A stretch of 64,000 nt of DNA, taken from positions 2,113,001-2,177,000 of the forward strand of contig NC_037088.1 of assembly GCF_002994745.2 (NCBI RefSeq), in the 5' to 3' direction. The translations under genes were made by a program, and so were the position numbers. Within the stretch, counting starts at the first letter, position 1. Each line of letters opens with the position of its first letter. Below, piece by piece: positions 13,705 through 26,659 of the stretch. The notes under the pieces were generated by a model. The model searched no databases. It saw only the letters and a list, made by a program, of their open reading frames with translations, and was not told where the DNA came from. Origin of the DNA: Rosa chinensis (Eukaryota; Streptophyta; Magnoliopsida; Rosales; Rosaceae).

Positions 13705-14184
13705 ATGAGGCACACTAGAAGCTCTAAGGTTCTTGCAACTTTTGTGCTTATGTTAGTGATGACAGGTTTGGTGGTGCATGGTCAAAGCACTACTTGTACT
13801 GTTACATTCTTTTCATCACTAATTCAGCTAATACCTTGTAGACCAGCAGTGGTTCCTTTTAGCCCCATCCCACCAAGTGAGGCTTGCTGCACTGCACTTA
13901 GAACTTTAGGCCAGTCTTGCCTTTGTGTGCTCGTCAATGGCCCTCCAATCTCTGGCGTTGATCGCAACTTGGCAATTCAGCTCCCGGAGAAGTGCAATGC
14001 CAACTTTGAACCATGTAACTGATCTCTTCTAGCTCCTATCTCCCACTTTTGTCTCCGGTATTTGACCCAAGAAGTGTTTAGACATTATATATCATTGTGC
14101 ACATAATGCTATTGTCCCGAAAATTAATGTATAACTGATCAATCTGGTTTCTTTTTGTTTGTTGCAGGTTCAATTATGAAATAG
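13705..14184 (+). CDS. Small secreted lipid-transfer-protein-like (8-Cys) protein
   Basis: The main exon opens with a clear signal peptide (basic MRHTRSSK, then a hydrophobic run to about residue 26). The mature chain carries the plant eight-cysteine pattern: C31, C45, C61-C62, C72-x-C74, C97, C104. This fold (protease inhibitor / seed storage / LTP family) binds lipids in the apoplast or wall. Two endings are possible. Reading straight through gives PCN and a stop at 14022 (105 residues). Splicing a GT-AG intron 14015-14167 gives PCSIMK and a stop at 14184 (108 residues). Both keep the eighth cysteine. Plant genes of this type often have an intron near the 3' end, so I give the outer end, but transcripts must decide. 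No GPI-anchor tail is visible. Confidence 0.82.
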
Positions 14185-14993
14185 AAGTTGAGGCATAGAG
14201 CTGGGGAGTATTAGTTCTGGAATAAGTCTGTCTTTTAGAGTTATAGGAATCCATCCTTTTGATTTTGTAACATCTAGTTGATAAGAGACTGTCTATTGAG
14301 ACTTTGCTTTGATTAGAGATCTGTACGCTGTTTTAGTTTGATTTGTGTTGTAATAGATTGCTAGTGTAATAATGGAGTATTTGCAATGACATTGATTTCT
14401 CTGTCATTACTACATTTCCATCCTCCTAGCTTGTCATAATATGTAGCAGCAGTCACATTTGACTCTTACAATTGAAAGGTAGAATTTTGATGGATGTACT
14501 CAATTCTTAACAGTATTGGCTTTTTTCTTTTTCCTTTTTCCTCCTAGTCCATGATCGAGCTTATAGTATGCTTGCAATGAAAATTGACGTGCTGTTTTAA
14601 TCTTGGGCAATATTGGGGGGCTTGACTAGAGCCACCCGACAACTTGAACTTTACTAGCTAGTAGCCTGTCTTGTATGAACTGCAGTGTGTCACGATCAAT
14701 CTGTAAGATATTTGGGGCCCCAAAATTTGACTGTAATTCGGTTCAGTTCACTTGATCACTCGGAGACCAAAACACCTTAATATTAAAATAAAGGTAGCTC
14801 CTAGCATTACCGTCGCTCCTGATCACATGAAAATTCAGGCTGTTAGAACATTACACACATATAGGACATGAATTCTGAATGACTTTGCTCCAACTGTATA
14901 GGTGAGCAAGTGAAAAGCATCCTTTGTTTTTACTATTAATACAAGTGCAGTGTGATGTTGCACTGAAGTTGATCACGTTCTTGTTCGTTAGCC
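14185..14993. other. Spacer upstream of the first P450
   Basis: Likely 3' UTR of the LTP-like gene to about 14400, then AT-rich promoter sequence for the P450. No gene seen. Confidence 0.4.
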
Positions 14994-16987
14994 ATGACTG
15001 ATTTACAGTACTACCTCCTCTGCTCCGTCCTCTGTTTTCTCTCCACCATCTTCATCAAATCCTTGTTCACCAAACCATCCACAAACAACCCTCCAAGCCC
15101 GCCGGCTCTACCAGTCATCGGTCACCTCCACCTCCTCACTTCCTCCTTATCCCAATCATTACACAAACTCTCCACCAAGTACGGCCCTCTCCTCCTCGTC
15201 CGGTTCGGCGCCTCTCGGATGCTCGTAGTTTCATCTGCCTCCATGGCCGCCGAAATCTTCAAAACACATGACCTCACTTTTGCTTCTCGACCCTCCTTTG
15301 CTTTTGCAGACGACTTGCCCTACAAAAACTTGGGTTTCTTTGCCACCCCATATGGTGACTACTGGAGGTTCATGAAGAAGCTCTGCATGACGGAACTGCT
15401 CTCTCCCAAGCAGATTGAACGGTCACGTTCCATCCGGCAGGAAGAGATTGCAAGGTTCTTGAAGAAGATGATGGAGTGTGCTGAGAGAAAACAGAGGGTT
15501 GATGTGGGTGCTGAGCTTATGAGGCTCACAAACAACAGTATATGCAGGCATGCTCTTCACTCTCAAATACTATAAGCTATGCTTTTGGACACTAATAATA
15601 AATATTTAATAAATTGCATGCAGGATGGCCATGAGCACCAGTTGCTCAGAGAATGGTGATGAAGCTGAGAAAATCAGGGAGTTGGTGAAGGAATCATTTG
15701 AACTGGCCGCAAAGGTATGTTTTGGGGATGTGTTGGGTCCGCTGAAGAGAGTGGGATTCTGGGTTTATGGAAAGCAGCTCATAGATGTGACCATGGGGTA
15801 TGATAGGCTTTTAGAGGGGATGCTGAAGCAGCATGAAGAGAGAGCAGAGAGAGAGGGCTGGGATAGAGAAGACAAGGATTTGATGGATATTCTATTGAAG
15901 GCATATCAGGATGATCAAGCTGAGGTTCAGATCACCAGAACTCATGTCAAGGCTTTCTTGCTTGTAAGTCATTTCAATCTTTTTCCTTCTCACACCGCAA
16001 TTCATTCACACTTTCAAAGTTCTCAATTACAAAATTACCTATCTACGATGAACTTTGAATTCTAATAAAAATGCTTCGATCAAGAGGTAGAGCAGTGCTT
16101 CAAATTCAGAGTCCTCAATTACCTATCATTAAATCAATTACGTGCATGCAACTCTAAAGTGGTGGCCTCTGGCATTGCTCTTTCAAAGCTTAGATGACTA
16201 TCTAGTTTCAGTTAGCAACTTAGCATGCTAGATCAGCTGCATGCATAAGTTTTTTCGCTCTACCCAAACCGCATTTAAAAGTTTTTCTCATTGTTGTCAC
16301 TGTCAAATTAATTGGGATGTTTTACCATGATGTTAGGATCTTTTCATTGGAGGCACTGCTACCACAGCAGAGGCCATGCAATGGGGAGTAGCTGAGCTCA
16401 TAAACCATCCAGACATATTCAACAAGGTCAGGGAGGAGATGAAAACAGTTGTTGGTAGCAGACTAGTTGAGGAATCAGATGTTGCAAACCTCCCTTACTT
16501 GCAGGCAGTGATAAAAGAAACACTGAGACTACACCCACCAGTTCCTTTGTCGACAAGAGAAAGCCGCGAAACTTGTAAAATAAAAGAGTTTGATATACCA
16601 GAAAAGACTTCGGTGGCAATCAACCAGTATGCAATAATGAGAGATCCAGAGTTATGGGACAATCCAGATGAGTTTAGGCCAGAGAGGTTCTTGGTTTCCA
16701 CTAAAGAGAAATATGAATCAGAACTTGATCAGAATGAAAGTAGAGGACATAACTTTCAATATGTCCCGTTTGGATCGGGAAGGAGAAGGTGCCCAGGTTC
16801 AAATTTGGCAACCATCTTGTTGAATACTTCAATTGCTGCCATGGTTCAATGCATTGATTGGAAAATTGGAGATGGAAATGAGGGTAGGGTCAATATGGAA
16901 GTTGGAGCGGGCATGTCTTTGCCCATGGCTCACCCACTTGTAGTTTTGCCTGTTGATCACTTCAACCCATTTGCTTCTTCAATATAA
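14994..16987 (+). CDS. Cytochrome P450, CYP71 clan (CYP93/705/712-like)
   Basis: Three exons (14994-15547, 15624-15963, 16337-16987) give 514 residues, the normal length. Features in order: N-terminal membrane anchor (about residues 5-25), proline-rich hinge PPSPPALPVIGHLH, WRFMKKLCMTEL helix C, I-helix GGTATT (303-308), ExxR at 359-362 (KETLR), FRPERF near 411, and heme loop FGSGRRRCPG with ligand C450. The enzyme would be ER-bound, using NADPH-P450 reductase for mono-oxygenation. Intron 1 (76 bp) has a GC rather than GT donor; removing it aligns the protein perfectly with the paralogue at 36899, which lacks this intron. The acidic residue usual in the I-helix (A/G-G-x-D/E-T) is alanine. Family assignment within the CYP71 clan is by overall resemblance; the substrate is unknown. 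Confidence 0.88.
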
Positions 16988-17542
16988 TTTCATGTACACT
17001 GCATATTGTTCATGTGCAACCATGTAACTCTGAAAACAGATTAAATAAAAGCAGATTCAGTACCAAATTACAAATCCCTTTTGATCATGCATACTCACAC
17101 CGCACTGTCTATATAATTTCAACTTACCGTTTTATGTTGTGAAAGATATCCAGAAAAGTATAATGTCTTATATAATGAAGCGAATTTTAATTATAGATTC
17201 CTATTGCAAGGATATGATGACCGTTTAATAGGTTGAAGACCGTGCAATGGCTTATAATGACTTTATCCATGGCCCCTTCTTCCGGGTTACAAGTTTCCTC
17301 GAGAATAATAAAACTATATTGAACACATTGACCGACTGCATCATAGACCACAACCATTCCTGTAATGCAATTGATCAAATCCTGATTATAAATGGGAGTT
17401 ATCATTAAATTGACTCAGGTTGTACCACTGAATTTTCACATTGCACTACAACAATCACAGCTAACACAAAATAATATGAAGCCCTGAAGGTCCAGCTAAC
17501 ACATTAATCATTCATTACAATTGTCATTTGAATCGTACAGCT

Positions 17543-19519
<1,977 letters not shown>

Positions 19520-20038
19520 GTAAGCTCGCTCTGTAAACTCAGTTCTCAATGTTTTCAGTTCAATTCTTATCGACGGTTGATTGCTTGAGACTCGTTCAAA
19601 ATTGTGTTCTATCTACTCCTCGAATCGCAGTGAGCTCTGGTTTTGAAAAATTAATCAGCATAGATCTGCAGTAGTCTAATTATCTCTTGATTTACTGAAT
19701 TAATCGGGAGTCTTACTGTTCATATATGGATGAAAGCTATGTTCTAATATCCATACTAGTCCTGGATCTGTTTTTCCAGCTGCTAATTCTGTAAAACAGG
19801 AACATACTAATTCTCTCTTTTACAAAAGAAAAGTTTTATGTTTTTGTTTCTTCGAAAAACATAACTTAATTTCTCAGTATTGGAACGGTTCACTGTATTT
19901 GCTCTCTTCTTCTTTATCTGAGTAGTGATTAGTTCATATTGCAAATTTTCTGTTGTGTTGCTAATTGGTGGATGAAAATTGAACTAAACGTACTTTCTTG
20001 CAGGTAAATTTGAAAGAAAAAAAAATATATACCTACAA

Positions 20039-21378
20039 ATGGCAGTTGCATTCCATGACATCAACTCGGCTGCTGGCCTCAAGAAATTGGACCAGTACTT
20101 GCTCACTCGCAGTTACATCACTGGCTATCAGGCTTCTAAGGATGATGTCACTGTGCATGCTGCTCTGTCCAAACCTCCATCAGCTGAATACGTGAATGCG
20201 TCTCGGTGGTACAACCACATTGCTGCACTTCTTAGGATTTCGTAAGCTTTCTGCTGTTTGGATTTTTTTTATTACCTCTCTTTTATCAATATCCTATAAG
20301 CTTCTGAGTTTGCGTTTGAATGACATCTGATGTTGTAGGGGTGTTTCTGGAGAAGGTTGTGGTGTCAAAATTGAGGGATCTGCTCCCATCACAGCAGAAG
20401 CAGTTGCCACCCCTCCAGCTTGTGATTCAAAGGCGAGTATTCAATTTCTCATCTACTGACGTTTATTTTTTTTAAATTTATTTGTGTTATCTATTTTACT
20501 TGCTTCCTACGTTGTTTGAAATCTATCTGGATAAAATTGTTATACTCATGTGTTGGAATATGGTACAATACTCAGGCCTCTGCTGCTGAAGATGATGATG
20601 ATGATAGTGATGTGGATCTGTTTGGTGAAGAGACTGAAGAGGAGAAGAAGGCTGCCGAAGAACGTGCAGCTGCTGTCAAGGCATCTACCAAAAAGAAAGA
20701 GTGTGAGTTTACCATCTTGTTTTGTGCTCTTGCAGCTTGGTTGTGTTACTAGTTTCCATCTTCCTTATTATTAATTTTAATTATTTAACAAACTTTATTC
20801 TTCTTTGATTCTGTTACCAGCTGGCAAGTCATCAGTTCTATTGGATATTAAGCCATGGGACGATGAAACAGACATGAAAAAGCTTGAGGAGGCAGTAAGG
20901 AGCATTGAGGTTGAGGGCTTACATTGGGGAGCATGTAAGTTTCCTACCCCCACCCCATATATGGATAATTTAGCTAGAGAAGCCACTTAGCAAATCTTAG
21001 TTTATGCTAATTTCAACCCTTTCTGTTCTTGACTTGGTTACTCTTCTGTTGATTATGCAGCTAAACTAGTACCTGTTGGGTATGGCATAAAGAAGTTGAC
21101 AATTATGCTTACAATTGTTGATGACCTCGTTTCTGTGGACTCTCTGATTGAAGAACGTCTTACCGTGGAGCCTATTAATGAATATGTCCAGAGCTGTGAC
21201 ATTGTTGCCTTCAATAAAATATGTAAGTATTTTAGTTTAATTTTGATCTTGTATCAATTGAATTGATGCTGCAATCAGCATTGCCTGGTGAATGGTTATG
21301 TAATTTAGTCATTGTGTTTGCACATAATTGGGAGATAACTAGTTTGAGTGGTGCTAATTCATGTTTCTTATTTCAGGA
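20039..21378 (+). CDS. Translation elongation factor 1-beta (eEF1B guanine-exchange subunit)
   Basis: Six coding exons (20039-20241, 20339-20432, 20576-20702, 20821-20934, 21061-21222, 21377-21378) give 233 residues. The stop codon is split: T at 21222 joins GA at 21377-21378. The N-terminus ([20 protein letters not shown]) is the GST-C-like region. A central acidic linker ([19 protein letters not shown]) follows, and the C-terminal exchange domain carries [20 protein letters not shown] and [10 protein letters not shown]. The protein recharges eEF1A with GTP during elongation, in the cytosol within the eEF1B complex. Intron 2 begins AAG|GCGAGT: only this GC donor keeps the frame, as the nearby GT would frameshift. 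The promoter architecture (site II plus telo-box, leader intron) fits constitutive, growth-linked expression. Confidence 0.93.
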
Positions 21379-22245
21379 TTGATGCACTGCTGAGTTGGAG
21401 TGGTTTGAAGATCTTTCTGCTATGATAATGTGTACTCATATTTTGTTTCTTGGGATATGATTCAAGACTCTTGTATTTTGGGTTATTTGATCTCAATTTT
21501 AAATGAACAATCAGGCAGACCCAGGTTTTGTATGGTTTCATTATATTTCATCTATGTTCTCTTTGTTTTGTTACTTAGTTTGGTGCCTGGAGTTTGTTTT
21601 ATGATTTTTTTTTCAGTACATTTTAATAGTTTCTGGGCGGGTCAACGTATATTGATCAGTGTAAATTTGAATCCAAGCTTCAAGTCCAATGCAATTTAGG
21701 CTTTGTTGATCGGTGTAGGTTCCGAGTTGAAAAGAGAACAAATGTCAGGCTCAATTGCTACACTTCATTGAAATCGAACATCAAATAATCAACACACTCT
21801 TGATCATCCCGTTATGGTAGCCTTCTACAGTGGACGGACGCTAGGACTTGGCTGTTGTGGACTTGTGGGTCATGAAACCCAAATGTTTATAGAAAATACC
21901 CCAACTAACGTGTTTCTGGCTGTTTTATTTCGGGAAACTGCCGGAGCTGCCCGACGACGCAGCAAAACCCCAAAGTAGCACTGAACCCATAGAGCGACAG
22001 ACTGGGTTACAAGTTCTGAGTTACTAAAGGTTGAAGTCTGCGGCCTTTGTATTGGAAAATGGTCTCTGTGTGTGTCGTTTTGAGCTTCAAATTTTTGCTC
22101 TTTGGCTATTACTTGTGTTATTGGATGAGGGCAATTGTAAATTTGGTCAACTGCAAATTGGCTGCGGGGTATCTGTTAATCAGGAAATAGCTCCAGTCTT
22201 TGGTTGGAAGCACTGATTGAGAGTTTGGAGAGTGTTTTGGCAACC
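21379..22245. other. Spacer between eEF1B and the ELP4 relic
   Basis: Contains the eEF1B 3' UTR (to about 21700) and the former promoter and leader of the ELP4 relic. Short open frames here have no recognisable content. Confidence 0.4.
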
Positions 22246-24190
22246 ATGGCTGCGACCAAGACTAGGACGAGTAGCTTCTCTCGCAGTTTTTTGGGTGCAA
22301 GCTCACCTCAAATCCCAAGACTCAAGCATGGACCCAATGGGACAATGTTTGTGTCATTTGGGATTCCAGACCTTGACAGTAATCTTCTAACTAATAAAGT
22401 ATTGGAAATATTGTATGTGTATTTTTTGTGCAATGTATAGCAGTTTGATTTGATTATGTTTAATCTGCAGAAATATTAGGTGGCAATGTTATTAATCCTA
22501 GCTGAAGAAGAATAGGTGTGGCAATGTTCTAATGGTTAGTGTTCTTTTCGTTTATCCTTTAATTTTATTTTTGTGTATGCTATCATGTTTTTAACCTTCT
22601 TCTGACTATTCTGCAGAAGTGACAGCAACATTTCTTGTGTTGGTCGTATTGCCTCAATCATTCTATGCTCCACAGTGTGGATATTCTAGTCTGGTGAGTG
22701 GCAATTGTTAGTTGGTCTTCAACTGTTATTCTGAGTCTTTGCTTTGCAGCTGCCTCTTATTCTTTTCTCTACTGTTTTGGTGATTCATATGGATTGTGTA
22801 TGTCTTTTCCTTACTCAAATCAATATATTGTATTACTGAATCAAGCATAATATAGTTGATACGCATTGCAGGAATGGGACATGCTTTCCTTCCTTAGATC
22901 TCTAAAAAGCATGCTACAATCTTCAAATGCAGTTGCTATTGTGACATTTCCGCCTAGTCTTTTTTCATCATCCTCCTCTATAAGATGGCAGCATATGTCA
23001 GACACCATGCTGTCAGTTAAAGCAATTCCAGGTTTATATAAGAGCAAGCCCACCGGTTTGTTTTTGACTGGTCACCAGCTAGATTTGGTGAGGTGGTGAC
23101 CAACCAAACACTAAAACGTGCTTCCACCGGGCCTTCCTTGACCAGCCAATATCTGGCATTTCTTGACCGAGTCAAAGAAAAAGGGCAAAGCCTTGACTAA
23201 AATTATGACCAGTCGAAGGAGACGTCAGCGATAGACAAGCAGAGAGAGACGCGGAGGAGAGGACGCGTGGAGGCGACGCACGAATGAAGAAGCACCAGCA
23301 AGTAGACCGCGTCTGCCCCAGTCGTCGAGAGGATGCCGAAAAACTGGAATGTCGCACGGCTGTGGGAGGGCTTCGATCTCCTTCTGGGTTGAGTGGTGAG
23401 GTGAGGCAGCACCGTGGGGAGGAGGAGCAGGCCGAGGCGAGCCCGTACGACTCGGGTCCGCTGTTGGAGGACGCACGATGGCGCCGGAAAACTTGGGTCT
23501 GGTCTGTCGGGACCCGGCGGGTCTGAGGAGATGCGGAGGAGAGACAAGAGAGAGTTTCAGGGGTGAAAGTGAAGAAAAGAGGAAAAATCTGTCCTTATGA
23601 AAAAAGACCAGAAATTTTTGCTATTTATAGAAAAATTTTAAATTTTCAAAAAATCATAACTAATTCATACGAACTCCGATTTTTGCATTCTACATATGCA
23701 CGAACTGGTATCGACGATCTCAATTTTTGAGACCTCCTAAATAACGTTCGTTTCAAAAATGAACAGTAAAAATAAAACAGTTAAAACACATTATGAACAG
23801 TGAAAATGAACCGTTAAAAAATCAATGAACAATGAAAATGAACAGTCTTGACAGGTCAAGAAAAAAAACGGGTGGAAACCCATGTCCAGTGGCAGTGAAC
23901 AGTTACTTGACTGGTCGACGCCTTGACTTTTCGACCTTGACATTTCTTGACTACGGGTGAACTTGCTCTAAGCTCTCACATTGTTCTTTGCATTCTTACC
24001 CTTTTTTTGTTCTTTTTTCTTTTTCTTCTGCCAATACTAACTTGTAGCGAATGATTGATTCAGATGAGGAATTGGCAACGCTCCTTACTGGTTACCAGGA
24101 CATGGTTGGCCTTCTTAATGTGCAGAAAGTAGCGCAGATTAACACACAAGTAGTGCAAAAGTTTGCTTCACCTAAATCAAACACTGATTG
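22246..24190 (+). pseudogene. ELP4: Decayed ELP4 (Elongator subunit 4) relic
   Basis: Pieces in order match plant ELP4/ELO1. These are: first exon from ATG 22246 ([20 protein letters not shown], then GIPDLD) to a donor at 22379; 22471 on, ILGGN then a stop after about 11 codons; 22620-22690, GRIAS followed by FYAPQCGYSSL in a different frame; 22872-23030, [15 protein letters not shown] to SVKAIP; and 24065-24190, [20 protein letters not shown]. The middle (P-loop-like RecA region) and the C-terminus are missing, and at least one frameshift and one stop are present. A 927-bp TIR element sits in the last remaining intron, 11 bp past the donor. Functional Elongator would modify wobble uridines in tRNA; this copy cannot make a full protein. 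An intact copy presumably exists elsewhere. Confidence 0.85.
23042..23968. mobile_element. 927-bp non-autonomous TIR element with TAA target duplication
   Basis: Left end GAGCAAGCCCACC and right end GGTGAACTTGCTC are inverted copies (two mismatches in 13 bp). Both are flanked by TAA (23039-23041 and 23969-23971), the PIF/Harbinger-type 3-bp duplication. The core has a GC-rich block (about 23220-23540) and repeats of the motif AATGAACAGT near 23755-23850. Frames in it are open on both strands but show no transposase. The stretch about 23640-23720 resembles the right part of the solo LTR near 56370-56450 (shared CATACGAACTCCGATTT and GTATCGACG), suggesting acquired LTR sequence. Confidence 0.82.
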
Positions 24191-24341
24191 AATCAAGTTT
24201 GCTGTCTTTCCTTTTATGTGCATGACGTTAGTACAAAGGTTATCATTTCTGCTAGGCTACTTGATACGAATGTGCAAATATGCAACTACATTACCGACCC
24301 ATTCACTCAGTCATCATTAGAGGCCCTTTAATTCTATTACA

Positions 24342-24551
24342 AGTCAAAATATAACAAGAAACAAGAGACAATTTTGGCTGAATAATTCTATATCCATTCA
24401 CCTTACAAGAAGGAATTATATACAAATTACAATTGTGCTTAATAAGACAAGTACTATTCCTAAGGTAAGTAGTAAATCAAATAATACTACAGATATTACA
24501 GAATATTACAGAATATCTACATAAATAAGGTAAGTATGACTCACGCTAACA
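24342..24551 (-). repeat. 3' LTR of the copia element
   Basis: 210 bp. On the element strand it starts TGTTAGCGTGAG and ends TTTTGACT, so the usual terminal CA is absent. It matches the 5' LTR except for a few substitutions and a 17-bp length difference. Confidence 0.92.
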
Positions 24552-24558
24552 CTCCCCC

Positions 24559-26256
24559 TCAAGTTAGCGCATTTAGATCACGAATGCCCAACTTGTCAAG
24601 TGAGTCATGAAATGCCTTACTCAATACTACCTTAGTGAGAACATCAGCCAACTGTTCTTCTGAGTGGACAAATGGAAAAGAGATAAACTTAGCATCAAGC
24701 TTCTCTTTAATGAAATATCTGTCAACCTCAACATGCTTAGTTCTATCATGTTGTACTAGGTTGTGAGCAATATCCACCGCTGCCTTATTATCACAATACA
24801 AATCCATGGCTCGTTTGGGTTTAAATCCCAAATCACGAAGTAAATTTCTCAACCAAAGTAACTCACAAACTTCATGAGCCATACCTCTATACTCTGCTTC
24901 AGCACTCGACCTGGCCACAACCTTTTGTTTCTTACTTCTCCAAGTAACAAGATTACCACCTCCAAAAGTGAAGTAACCAGAACTGGATTTTCTATCCGTA
25001 ACACAACCTGCCTAGTCTGCATCTGTATAACCACTAACATCCAGATGATTATGCTTTGAAAACATCAAGCATTTTTCAGGTGCAGACTTTAAATACCTTA
25101 GAATATGGATCACAGCTTCCATATGAGTTTCACTTAGATTATGCATGAATTGACTCACAACAATAACTGCATATGCAATATCTGGCTGAGTTTGTGAGAG
25201 ATAGATTAATCTGCCAACTAACCTCTGATAGTGAGCCTTATCTGTAAGAGTTTGATTAGGGTACTCAGCCAGTTTATGATTATGCTCAATAGAAGTACCA
25301 GCAGGTCTACAACCTACCATTCCTGTCTCTGTCAACAAGTCAAGCACATATTTTCTCTGACACAAGAAAATTCCTAAACTCCCCCTGGCGACCTCAATCC
25401 CCAAAAAATATTTAAGAGCACCAAGATCTTTCATCTCAAACTCTGATGCAAGCAGGTCTTTTAATCTTTCAACCTCCTCTGAATTGTCACCAGTAATTAT
25501 CATATCATCAACATAAATAATCAAGGCAGTTAATTTACCTTCACGGCATTTCAGAAACAATGTATGGTCAGAGTTTCTCTGTTTGTACCCAAAACGACGC
25601 ATAGCTTGAGAGAATCTACCAAACCAAGCTCGTGGTGATTGTTTGAGTCCATACAAGGACTTATTCAACTTACACACAAATCTTCCTCTTGTGCTTGCCT
25701 CATATCCTGGTGGTAGATCCATGTAGACTTCTTCAGATAGCTCTCCATGTAAAAAGGCATTCTTCACATCAAACTGTTGCAAAGGCCAATCTAGATTAGC
25801 TGCTAGAGACATCAACACTGGAGCAATATTAATCTTTGCTACTGGAGTAAAGGTCTCCTCATAATCCACGCCTTATGTTTGAGTATATCCCTTTGCAGCA
25901 AGTCTTGCCTTATATCTATTTACGGAGCCATCTGCATTGTGTTTGATAGTGAACACCCATCTACATCCAACAACTCTCTTTCCTTGTGGAGGTGGCACCA
26001 ACTCCCAAGTATTACTCTTCTTCAATGCCTCCATCTCTTCATTCATCACTTGACACCATTTAGGATCCTTGAGAGCATCCTGCACTTTATTGGGAACACA
26101 TATAGAGGATATTTGATTCACAAATGAAGCATGGGATTTGGATAACCGATGGGTGGATACAAAGTTAGCTATGGCATACTTAGACTTAACATCTAAACTT
26201 GGTTCATATTGACGAGGTGGTTTACCACGGATAGACCTAGGAGGCAAAAAATACAC
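24559..26256 (-). pseudogene. copia reverse transcriptase and RNase H (broken)
   Basis: Reading down from 26256: the connector with NTWELVPPPQGKRVVGCRWV, then a stop near 25870, then the RT core (25869-25012) with DVKNAFLHGEL, SLYGLKQSPRAWF and catalytic YVDDMIITGD. An in-frame stop near 25012 and a frame change are followed by RNase H (24918-24559) with SSAEAEYRGMA and the late KHVEVDRYFIKEK block. These are normally one continuous pol frame. Confidence 0.93.
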
Positions 26257-26414
26257 ACTATCACTATTATTAGAGTTAGAAGAAATACCACTAACCTCAA
26301 GATTGGGACGCTCCTCAGGGATTGGTTGACAACGGTTATCTGTATCTGAGATGGGTGCAGGAGCTTTGCCTTCTTGGACTGCTAAATTTCGGTCGTCGTA
26401 TTCTAGTTCTGCTG

Positions 26415-26590
26415 GCGATCGATTGTCAGGAATGGAAGGATCGATCGTTTTGCTACTGGGAGCTTCTGCCTCGCTGAACGATTGATCGCCAGGAATGGAA
26501 GGATCGATCGTTTTGCTACTGGGAGCTTCTGCCTCGCTGAACGATTGATCGCCAGGAATGGAACGATCGATCGTTTGGCTACTGTCTTAT
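26415..26590 (-). repeat. 63-bp in-frame tandem repeat between integrase and RT
   Basis: Two and a half near-identical 63-bp units containing GATCGATCG and CTGGGAGCTTCTGCC lie in the variable linker of the polyprotein. Because 63 is a multiple of three, the array could expand without shifting frame. Confidence 0.85.
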
Positions 26591-26659
26591 TCGAACTTGT
26601 CTAGTGATCGATCGCTGGCATTCTGGTGATCGATCATTGGACCCGAAATTACATGACCA

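Noticed and set aside
23203..23547. Open frames on both strands in a GC-rich block
   Set aside because: They sit in the 927-bp TIR element and have no recognisable domain; GC-rich sequence simply lacks stops.
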